Shown here one piece after another: positions 29,526 to 38,981 of a DNA stretch of 56,403 nucleotides. The translations under genes were made by a program, and so were the position numbers. The DNA comes from Histomonas meleagridis. Lineage: Eukaryota > Parabasalia > Tritrichomonadida > Dientamoebidae. The DNA lies in contig WSYJ01000023.1 of NCBI GenBank assembly GCA_020186115.1, positions 1 to 56,403 on the forward strand, in the 5' to 3' direction. The notes beneath the pieces are model-generated. The model was not told the origin of the DNA, searched no databases, and saw nothing but the letters and a program-made list of their open reading frames with translations. Each line of letters starts with the position of its first letter. The stretch's first letter is position 1.

Positions 29526-30659
29526 ATGCGACAAACCCCGGGAAATCAACAACCTTATCAAAATAGATATAATCAACAAAATAGAAGGCCTCAACAATTT
29601 AGGGGAAAACAAAATTATAATCCCAATTATCGAGATAACCAATATTATCAAAATAATTATGACCGAAACAAATATGATTCTGAATATGGATTTGAAACCC
29701 TTGAACAGTTTCGAAATCAAATTGAGGCACAAGTACATTATTCTTCTGGTAGAAATAAAATTCTTTCATTATTTACAGGTCAAAAAAATCAATCATGGTT
29801 AATTACAGAAATTATTGGTATTATGGATTCATTAGTTCAATTTCATGGGGGCATTGTTTTTATTTCGAATATTCATCATAAGCTTCTATTCAGATCAAAT
29901 GAATGGTCTAATGCCCTGTTCCACTACTTTAATCAAATCTTATTAGATCCAGTAGGCTTTGAGCTTTATCATACAATAATATCAGACATTCCACAAAATC
30001 AGATAGTTCCATTTTCCCAGTTATGTTTTGATCAATTCATGCGAGTTGATGACCCTGAGCTTTTTGGTCTTATTTCAGCACTTATTCAGCTTATATCCAC
30101 AAGCTATCCAAATCTTTATTCAAATCTTTGTAATCTGCAATTATATCTTCCTCGTCCACAAGCTACATTAGTAGCCCGTACCCTTATCGAATATGGGGAA
30201 GAATCAACAATAGAACAATTCGTTGACGACATCGAGTCGAAGCTTTTTGATTTGATTCACGCTCAAGATCTATCGGAGGTTATTTCGTCACTTTTGATCC
30301 GCGGCCCACAAAAACGTCGCGAATCGATTTTCAACAAACTTTCACCCATTTTTAATGATATGATTATGAATCCATATCAATGGAAGATTCTACATACGTT
30401 GTTAAGTGTTGTTTCAATGAGACAAAAAATTAATCTTGCAACGATTATCGTACAGAGTGTATCATTTCCTAGCAAGCCTCCGTATTTGGATATATTAATC
30501 ATACACGCATTGGAGTCAGTAGATATGCAATCAAGAATTCAATTATGGCATAATAATATGGCATTGGTTCATGACCCGCAATTAACAAGAGTGCCTGAAT
30601 ACTTGGCAAGACTTGAAAAAAGAATGTTAGCTTTGAGGAACGAATATACGAAAATGTAA
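29526..30659 (+). CDS. Gln/Asn-rich protein with C-terminal helical repeats
   Basis: 377 residues. The first 55 are Gln/Asn/Arg/Tyr-rich (QQPYQNRYNQQNRRPQQFRG), a prion-like or RNA-binding low-complexity region. From about residue 60 the protein is all helical, with possibly seven or eight 35-40-residue repeats (FELYHTIISDIPQNQIVPFS; SKLFDLIHAQDLSEVISSLL). The spacing and phrases such as FDQFMRV and QATLVARTLIEYG recall degenerate PUF/Pumilio or ARM repeats. If PUF-like, it would bind mRNA 3' ends. No family signature is certain. Divergently transcribed from the GT61-like gene with 84 bp between starts. Confidence 0.65.
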   Translation: MRQTPGNQQPYQNRYNQQNRRPQQFRGKQNYNPNYRDNQYYQNNYDRNKYDSEYGFETLEQFRNQIEAQVHYSSGRNKILSLFTGQKNQSWLITEIIGIMDSLVQFHGGIVFISNIHHKLLFRSNEWSNALFHYFNQILLDPVGFELYHTIISDIPQNQIVPFSQLCFDQFMRVDDPELFGLISALIQLISTSYPNLYSNLCNLQLYLPRPQATLVARTLIEYGEESTIEQFVDDIESKLFDLIHAQDLSEVISSLLIRGPQKRRESIFNKLSPIFNDMIMNPYQWKILHTLLSVVSMRQKINLATIIVQSVSFPSKPPYLDILIIHALESVDMQSRIQLWHNNMALVHDPQLTRVPEYLARLEKRMLALRNEYTKM

Positions 30660-30984
30660 TTTGTAAAACAAATTGTTTTAAGAAATAATTTTTCATTTTT
30701 TATTTTTTCTTTTTTAATAGAGTATAATAATTCTTCAATTTAAATAATTCAACATTAATCCAACATGTTTGTGTTTCATATAACAATATTGATTAATTAC
30801 AAAATATTCAATAATCGCATTTTAAAATTTGATATACCATTAAATAAAATTGGAATAATATATTGTTATGTTCATTAATCTTCTATTTTTATCGGATTTT
30901 TTATCAAGTGTTCAAATTATATTAGTAAAAATTAATTTGAGCTTATTATGTTATGTGAATACACAAATTTAAAAAAATTTATGA
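30660..30984. other. intergenic, no gene seen
   Basis: 325 bp A/T-rich gap between convergent genes; it holds the 3' ends of the helical-repeat gene and locus D. Confidence 0.4.
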
Positions 30985-32909
30985 TTATGGAATTAGTTTA
31001 TCTTTATTTTCCTCGAATATTTTATCAAGCATACAATTAGCATTAATTTCAATTCCTTTTTGTTCAAGAAGTAATTTAACTATTTCCGTAAAACCTTCTT
31101 TAGATGCCAAAATAAGCGCTGTTTGAAATAATTTAAATAATTTCCAATTATTATTTTATAATATCAAATTATTAAAATAAATTTTAAATAAAACAAATAA
31201 ATAATAAACATAACAAATAAATATTAAATAAAACAAACAAATATTTCTACCATTAACATCAATTCCTTTTTGTTCAAGAAGTAATTTAACTATATTACTT
31301 TTCCTCGCTTCCATAAGTGCTGTATAAAATAATTTAAATAATTTCCAAATATTATTTTGAATTTCCAAATTATTAAAATAAATCCAAAATAAAACAATTA
31401 AATATCTTTAGCATTAATATCAATTCCTTTTTGTTCAAGAAGTAATTTAACTATATTACTTTTCCTCGCTTCCATAAGTGCTATATCAAATAATTTAAAT
31501 AATTTCCAAATATTATTTTGAATTTCCAAATTATTAAAATAAATCCAAAATAAAACAATTAAATATCTTTAGCATTAATATCAATTCCTTTTTGTTCATG
31601 AAGTAATTTGACTATTTCTGTATGACCATTATAAGATGCTTCAATAAGTGCCGTTCTAAATAATTTAAATAATTTTCGAATATTATTTTGAAATCAAAAA
31701 TTATTAAAATAAATCTCAAATAAAACACATAAATATCTTTTGCATTAATATCAATTCCTTCTTGCTTTAATATATATTGAACATGTTCTATATTTCCTGA
31801 TCTCGCTGAAGAAACTAAAATATCTTTTGGGATAGGATTTTCTTTAATCAAACATTTTGTAAGAAATATGTTTCCTTTTTTCGCTGATATATTTATAATA
31901 GAATCATTAATTTTCATTCCTTCTTTGAGTAAAAATGATAAAATTTCATAATTACAAAAAGAAATACATTTCTTTCCTAAGTGATTCAAATCGATTTCAT
32001 TAAATTTATTTTCATAAAGATATCATTTCGATGAAACATAATTGCAACTTCATATGCTCCTTCAAATGAAGAATGATTTTGTTCACATAAATGAATAATT
32101 TCTTCATTTCCACCTGCAACTGCATATTTACCTGTATTAATTACATCTGCATCATTCATAAGTAAATATTTAAAACATTTAATTGATCCAAAAAATGCTG
32201 CATAATCAATTAATGTAACATTTCTTTGATTAATAAATGAACATCTTTCATACATTGATGGAACAATTTTTTGATTAAAGTCAAAATCACTTTGTGATGA
32301 TATTTCTTGAAATTTTTCTATTTCATCATTTCGAATTATTTTCATAATTTCATTAGGATCATGTCCTTCTTTAATTAACTTCTTATGAAGTTCCCAATCA
32401 TTCTTTTTAAGATTACTTATGTCTAAATCATCAATAAATTTTTCATCACACGAATCAAACAATTTATTTAATTCTTCATCTTCCGTGTAATAATGCATAA
32501 AATAAAGTGATTCTTTTTTTTTTTAATAATTTTTTGATCAATTATTTTTTGCTCTATCATACAGTCTAAAAAATAATATGATTCACTAAAAAATTTAAAA
32601 TTCTTATTAAGCAAATGTATAAATACATCCAAAATCTTTGATTTACAATGAATGTTTTTTTTCATATTCGTCAATTTTCTTTACAAAATCTATACATATG
32701 TCCGCATCACACTTTTTAATAGCAAACAATAAGAGAATCATTTGACCAATAATTTGATTAAAAGAGTATGAGTAATTTGAATCGAATATATCAATGATTG
32801 ATTGCACTGATTGAGAAACATTATCATGAACTAAACCGAAAATTATATATTGAATTAATTGGAGTTTTTCCCATTCATTTGTATCAGCATTATTAGGAAT
32901 GCGTTGCAT
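30985..32909 (-). pseudogene. DUF3447-ankyrin protein, locus D (three frameshifts)
   Basis: ATG 32909 (MQRIPNNADTNEWEKLQ) opens the same plan as loci A, B and E. The frame shifts near T8 at 32655-32662, near T11 at 32514-32524, and near 32020, where about 10 bases present in paralogs are missing. The DUF3447 phrases are otherwise intact and almost identical to B. The first segment ends at 31735. Modules: 31657-31565, 31487-31404, 31326-31243, and a last one from 31125 that reads through to a natural stop (GIEINANCMLDKIFEENKDK..., TAA at 30985-30987). Spacers are 77, 77, 77 and 117 nt. Two shifts at homopolymers may be assembly errors; the 10-base loss is not. Head-to-head with locus E, 104 bp between ATGs. 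Confidence 0.7.
31126..31734 (-). repeat. 20-mer-quantised ankyrin spacers (locus D)
   Basis: Spacers 31734-31658, 31564-31488 and 31403-31327 are 77 nt; 31242-31126 is 117 nt. The 117-nt spacer is a 77-nt type with exactly 40 extra nt, in which the ATTTGTTTGTTTTATTTAA start phrase is repeated. This shows whole-unit gain. Confidence 0.75.
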
Positions 32910-33013
32910 ACAATTGCCCTATTTTTTTGCTTTTTAAGATTATTTTACGGTTTTGACATTCTGCCGTGGCACCTCTGTAAACTAGTCAAAAAAAACGATG
33001 GAAAACATTTTCT

Positions 33014-36000
33014 ATGAACAGCTTCTACGCAATGAATTTTCAAAGCTCAGCTACTCCAGAGGAGCCTATTAAAATCGAAAATGAAGATCATATTTATCAA
33101 TCAATCTCAATGGAATTACTTATTACGTCAGAACACATCATATTCAACTTATCCGAAGAAAATATTGAATCGTCAGCTCACCAAACGATGATATTGTTTG
33201 ATCCAAATTTCCCACTTTCATTTAACATTCTAATAAGTAGATTGGTTTATTATGCCATTTTAACGCAAAACAAATCATTTGAAATATATTTAAATTACTT
33301 AAAAAACATCCAAAAAAATGAAACTGATAAAAGTATTCCTGATGTCATTACATGTTTTATTAATTATGCATCTAAAAACAAATATCAAGAATCATATTAT
33401 TTAATTGAAAAAATGATCGAAAAAAATTTACTTGATAAAAGCATTACTAATGATATTCAATCACCATATTTTGCACATCTAAATCCCAAAAAATTCACTC
33501 AGACAAATCAGAGTAATCAATTGAATGGACCACCTCAATTTCCGTTCTCAAAACCATATTATCGATTTAAGAAAACGCTAATTCAATCCAATATTACATT
33601 AGCGATTTCTCCAGAACTTTCGAAGAATAATTTCGAACTTCATAAGAAATATATTGAAGAAGGACATAATCCTAATGAAATTGCGAAAATGATTCGAAAT
33701 GATGAAATAGAAAAATTTCAAGAAACATCATCACAACCAAAATTTAACTTTAATCAAATAATTGAGCCATCAATGTATGAAAGATGTTCATTTATTAATC
33801 AAATAAATGTTACATTAATTGATTATGCAGCATTTTTTGGATCAATTAAATGTTTTAAATATTTACTTATGAATGGTTCAAGTGTAGAAAACACAGGTAA
33901 ATATGCAGTTGCAGGTGGAAATGAAGAAATTATTCATTTATGTGAACAAAATCATTCTTCATTTGAAGGAGCATATGAAGCTGCAATTATGTTTCATCGA
34001 AATGATATCTTTAAATATGTTTATGAAAATAAATTAGAAAAATCAGATGAAAATAGCCAACAAAACAAATCAAATACACAAAACTTCCAAAATTATATGA
34101 ATATGTTCAATTTTTATCGTAATAATAAAAAGACACCAGATATTAATGATTTGGGAGTTTTTTGCATAAAAAATGGAAATTATGAAATTCTTTCATTACT
34201 AGAAAAAGAAGTCATGAATGTTAATGACTCTTCTATTAATGATGTCGCGCAAGATGGTAACTTATATCTTATTAGAAATTTGTTCCAACATTGTCAAATT
34301 CCGAAAAATATTTTGGCATTTGCAGCAGAATCTGGAAATATGGAACTTATTAAATACGTTCTTACTATTTCTGGTATTGATGTTAATGCATTGAATGTTT
34401 ATTTTAATAATTTAAAAATGCTTGCGTTAAGTATTTGGAATTTATTTTAATGATTTAAAGCAGCACTCCATTTGGCAGTCGAAAATAATAATATGGAATT
34501 ACTTAAATTACTTTTGGATAAAAGTACAATTGATATTAATGTAAAAACTGTTTGTTTTGTTGTTTTAATATTTGTTTTAATATTTTAGTGTTTGTTTTAA
34601 TGTTTTAGTGTTTGTTTGATTGTTTTAATGTTTGTTTTAATGTTTTATCATTCGTTTTAATGTTTTAATATTCGTTTAAATGATTTAAATATAGTCATAA
34701 TCTTGAAACTGCTCTTCATTTGGCTGTTAAAAATAATAACATTGAAATGGTGAAATTACTTTTAGATAAAGGAATTGATGTTAATGGTGCATATGTTTGT
34801 TTCCATGACGTGATATTTAATACAAAAATTTGCAATTTGTTTCAAAAATTTGATATTTGTTATAATATTTCAGAATTTGTTTTAATATTTCAAAATTTGT
34901 TTTAACATTTCAAAATTTGTTTTAATATTTTATAGATTTTTTAAGTAATTTGGAGTTTGTTTGGATAATTTGATGTTGATTTGAATGATTTGATATTTAT
35001 TATAATTACTTTGGATTTGTTGCAAAAATTTATAATTTACATATATAATTTGATGTTTGTAATAACAATTTGATGTTTATAATAGCAATTTGATATTTGT
35101 TTTAACAACATGAAATATGTTTTGTTAATTTTGGATATGTTTTTATATTTTCTAATATATTTTAATAATTTGAAATTAGTTTTTAAGATTTGATATTTGT
35201 TCTTAAAATTTGATACTTGTTTTTATGTTTTGAAATTTATTATAATGTTTTGATGTTTATTTTAAAGACTTTGGATTTACTTAAAAGATTTTGGGTTTAT
35301 TTTTATTATTTGAAATTTATTTTGGTAATTTGAAGTTTGTTGTGGTTATTTGATATTTCCTTTAATGATTTGAAGTTTACTTCGGTAATTTGATATTTGT
35401 TGTAATAATTTAGAATTTGTTTTAATGTTTTAGTATTTATTATAATGTTTTAAAGTTTGTTCGAATCTTTTAGCATTTATTTTAATAATTTTATATTTAT
35501 TTTAAGTATTTAAAGTTTTACTTTATAATTTGGTATTTATATTAATAATTTGTAATTTATTTTGTTGATTTGGTACAGCACTTCATATAGCAATCAATAA
35601 TAATAACATCGAAATGTTTAAATTACTTTTAGAACATGAAGGAATTGATGTTTATGCAAAGTGTGTTTGTTTTAACAAGAGATAATTTATATAAATAATT
35701 TGAAGTTTGTTCTAATAAATTAAAGTTTGTTTTAGTTATATGAAATATGTTTTAATAATTTGATATTTGATTTTATAATTTCATATTTGATATAATGATT
35801 TAATGTTTATTTAAATGAATTTACTTTTGTTTTAATAATTTGAAATTAATTTAATATTTTCGAAGTTTGGTTTTGTAATTTGAAATTTGTTTATATATTT
35901 TTGTGTTTCTTTTAATATATTAAAGTTCTTTTTCACAATTTCATGTTTATTTTTATGTTTTGAGATTTGTTTAAGTAATTTGATATTCGTTTTATTAATT

Positions 36001-38246
36001 TTATATTTATTTTATTAATTTTATGTTTGTTATAAGGATCTAAAATTTGTTTAAATAATTTACAATTTGTTATAATAATTTTGTATTCGATTTCATAATT
36101 TAATATTTATAATAATGATTTTATGTTTCATTAAAATATTTGTGGTTCTACTTTATAATTTAAAATTTATATTAATATTTCGATGTTTATTTTATTAATT
36201 TGGAACTGCTCTTCATTTAGCAATCAATAATAATAACATCGAAGTGTTTAAATTACTTTTAGCACATAAAGGAATTAATCTTAATGCAAGATATGTTTGT
36301 TTTACTTGTATGTAATATAATTTAAAAATTTTATGTTTGCTTTATTTATTTGAGATTTCTTTTGATATTTTAAAAATTATTTTCATAATTTGATGTTTAT
36401 TATACTGTTTTAAAGATTGCTTTATTAATTTAACGTTTGTTTTAATGGTTTTATGTTTGTTTTAATGTTTTAGAATTTATTTTAGTTGTTTTTAGTTTGT
36501 TTCAACAATTTTCAGTTTATTATATTGTTTTAAAATTTGTTTTGATAATTTGAAATTTGTTTAAATTGTTTTATATTCATATTAATGTTTTGGGGATTGT
36601 TTTAATATTTTGATATTTGTTTTGAGGATTTTGGATTTGTTTTAATAATTTACTATTTGTTTTAAGTATTTAAAATTTATTTATATAATTTGATATGTAT
36701 CTTCTTAACTTTTTATTTATTTTAAATATTTGAAATTTATTGTAATTATTTGAAGTTTGACTTATTCTTTCAGTATTTATTAGAATAATTTTGGATTTAT
36801 TTCAATGTTTTAATATTTATTTCAATAGTTTTATACAGCACTTCATTTAGCAGTAAAGAATAATAATATCGAAATGGTAAAAATACTTTTAGATTCAAAA
36901 AAACTTGATATAAATGGAAAATATTTTTGTTATAATAATTTGAAATTTGTTTTATTGACTTTGGATTTGTTTTAATGATTTAAAATTTACTTAAAAAATT
37001 TCGAATTTATTTAAAACATTTAACATTTGCTTTAATAATTTTATATTTATTTCATTAATTTAGAATTTGTTTTTGTAATTTGAAATATATTTTATTAATT
37101 ACAAATTTATTTATGTATTTTGATATTCGTTTTAATGATTTAAAATTTGTTTCTGTAATTTGATATTCGTTTAAAGAATTTAAAATTTGTTTTATTAGTT
37201 TGATATTTGTTTTGAGAATTTTGGGTTTGTTTTATCGTTTTAAAATTTGTTTTATTCATTTGAAATTTGTTTTAATCTTCTAAAGATTATTTATTGATTT
37301 TGATATTTGTTTAAATGTTTTAATTTTTGTTCCATTAATTTAATTTTTGTTATAATGATTTGAATATTTTTGTAATATTTGAATACTTATTTCAAAATTT
37401 TAATATTTATTATATTGATTTGGTACAGCACTTCATATAGCTGTTGAAAATAATTACATCGAAATGGTGAAATTACTTTTAGAACAAAAAGAAATTGATG
37501 TTAATGCTCAAGATGATAATTTGTTATATTTAAAATTTGTTTTAATTTTTTAATATTTTTATGTAACATTTGGAAATGATTTAAACTGTTTCAAACTCCA
37601 TTTTTTATTGCATGTAAAAAACAATATAAAGAAATCATCGAATTACTTAATAATAATGTACGGCAAAGAATAGAACTTATGAATGCTTCTAAAAATGGTG
37701 AAATAGATAAAGTTGAAATGCTTATTAAACAAAAAGGATTTGATGTCAATATTAAAAATGTTTTTAGGTTTTGTATAATATTTCGTAATAATAATTGGAA
37801 ATTATTATAAATATTTGAAACAGCACTTATGTGTGCTGCTGAAAATGGTCATATAGAAATAGTTAAAATCCTTCTTCAACAAAATGGTATCGATATTAAT
37901 GCGAAAGATATTTATTTATTTTATTGAATATTAATTTAATTAATTTAATATCTGAAAATAATATTCGGAAAATATTCGATTTTTTTCAATCAGCTCTTAT
38001 AAAAGCATCTTCAAATGGTAAATTAGAAATAGTTAAAATACTTCTTGAACAAGAAGGAATTGATATCTTTGGAAAGAATATTTATTTGTTTTGTTTAAGA
38101 TTTATGTTAATAATTTGATATTTCAAAACAAATTTTGGAAATTATTGAAATATCATAAAGATGCATTTGCCATTGCAGCAGAAAAAAGGCAATATGATAT
38201 TGTTCGCATGTTGATTGACAAAATTCAATCAATGCCTGATCATTAA
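33014..38246 (+). CDS. DUF3447-ankyrin protein, locus E (intact; ten modules with long spacers)
   Basis: ATG 33014 opens an uninterrupted first segment (33014-34396, 461 codons): N-terminal helical region, DUF3447 core (LIDYAAFFGSIKCFKYLLMN, KYAVAGGNEEIIHLCEQNHS, MFHRNDIFKYVYENK), then repeats ending DVNALN. Ankyrin modules follow at 34457-34549, 34705-34794, 35572-35664, 36202-36294, 36832-36924, 37422-37514, 37592-37759 (a double module), 37817-37909, 37987-38079 and 38157-38246, ending QSMPDH-TAA. Each starts at (G/E/K)TAL and ends at the NAKD position, with no stops inside any module. Spacers are 60, 155, 777, 537, 537, 497, 77, 57, 77 and 77 nt. The full coding length would be about 780 residues. 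All modules being open across 3.8 kb argues that this gene is under selection and that the spacers are removed. Confidence 0.7.
34795..35571 (+). repeat. 39-unit array of diverged 20-mers (777-nt spacer)
   Basis: The interval plus the following codon (GGT) is 780 nt, 39 x 20. Units follow RTTTRTTTTAWTRATTTRRA with many substitutions and almost no net length change. Stop codons are frequent in all frames. It separates ankyrin modules ending GAY and starting GTALHIA. Confidence 0.8.
35665..36201 (+). repeat. 27-unit array of diverged 20-mers (537-nt spacer)
   Basis: 537 nt plus the codon GGA is 540 nt, 27 x 20. Same consensus and phase as the other arrays. The start GTTTGTTTTAACA follows the module end AKC. 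Confidence 0.8.
36295..36831 (+). repeat. 27-unit array of diverged 20-mers (537-nt spacer)
   Basis: Identical length to the preceding array (537 nt; 27 units with the codon TAT), but clearly different unit by unit, so it is not simply a recent copy. Modules and spacers here give an exact 630-bp period (35572, 36202, 36832). Confidence 0.8.
36925..37421 (+). repeat. 25-unit array of diverged 20-mers (497-nt spacer)
   Basis: 497 nt plus the codon GGT is 500 nt, 25 x 20. Units can be read off directly from 36945: ATTTGTTTTATTGACTTTGG, ATTTGTTTTAATGATTTAAA, ATTTACTTAAAAAATTTCGA and so on, each exactly 20 nt. Confidence 0.85.
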
Positions 38247-38312
38247 AAAGTGGCAAATAAACACTTGAAATGATTTTTTGTGTTGTTTACTTATTTTAAT
38301 TTGTGTGAAAAG

Positions 38313-38332
38313 CTATCGTTCGGGGTGCCCCT
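38313..38332 (+). promoter_or_regulatory. promoter motif CTATCGTTCGGGGTGCCCCT
   Basis: Lies 7 nt before the ATG of the nucleoplasmin-like gene. An almost identical block (one base shorter) lies 25 nt before the HAD gene (44629-44647, minus), and a weaker one at 27648-27666. It includes TATCGT, matching the Myb recognition element described for trichomonad promoters. Confidence 0.5.
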
Positions 38333-38339
38333 ATTTCAA

Positions 38340-38696
38340 ATGGCTGACATCTCGATCCCTTCATTTGCAACATGCATTGTAAAACCAGATGAAAGAATTA
38401 AAGTAACAATAACTGACTCACTATGGTGTATTACAAGTGTTTCAATTAATGTAACTGATGATATGCCAAAAGAAGGAAGAGTTGTTGTATATATTTCACA
38501 AATAAATGAAGAAGGCAAGGAAGGAGAGAAAATTGCGATAGCTCCATTAAGGGTTGGTCAGTGTGAAGTTGTTAATGTCGATTATACAATTAATTCATTC
38601 TCACCTATAATCATTTCAACATCAGGAGATAAGATTACAGTTAGTGTAAATGGATATACAACAACATCTGAGCCTCCAACATTTGAAAAAATTTAG
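38340..38696 (+). CDS. nucleoplasmin-like domain protein
   Basis: 118 residues from ATG 38340 (MADISIPSFATCIVKPDERI); the longer frame upstream is unlikely because the promoter motif lies inside it. The chain is all beta: KVTITDSLWCITSVSINVTD, an exposed acidic loop (EEGKEGEK), APLRVGQCEVVNVDYTINSF, then ITVSVNGYTTT. This fits the N-terminal nucleoplasmin-like (FKBP39/HD2-type) fold, which forms pentameric histone chaperones: 'F..V.VKP......T......H(I)S.A.L' and a final 'V...GY'. There is no acidic tail or FKBP domain, so it may be a stand-alone chaperone core. Confidence 0.6.
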   Translation: MADISIPSFATCIVKPDERIKVTITDSLWCITSVSINVTDDMPKEGRVVVYISQINEEGKEGEKIAIAPLRVGQCEVVNVDYTINSFSPIIISTSGDKITVSVNGYTTTSEPPTFEKI

Positions 38697-38981
38697 GTAA
38701 CTTAAAAAAATAAAATGAAACATTTATTTATTTGTTCTTTCACAAAGCATCGAAACTAAGTTCAAGTACATAAGTAATTAATTTGCATCTCTTTTAAGGT
38801 TTATATTTATAATATCTTCAAGGTTTAAAAAATTGAGAATTAATTAATCTGATTTTATTGTTATATTTTCAAGAAACATATAAATTTAACCCATTGTATT
38901 TATTTATTTTTAATTTTTTTTTTATAAGCTTATAAAAATTTAAACAATACTTTTTTTACTGTATAGGTTCAATATTCTGAT

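Noticed and set aside
34795-37421. Spacer arrays as coding low-complexity repeats
   Set aside because: TAA and TAG occur in every frame every few units, and 20 is not a multiple of three.
34795-37421. CRISPR-like array
   Set aside because: Units are contiguous, with no unique spacers, and the genome is eukaryotic.
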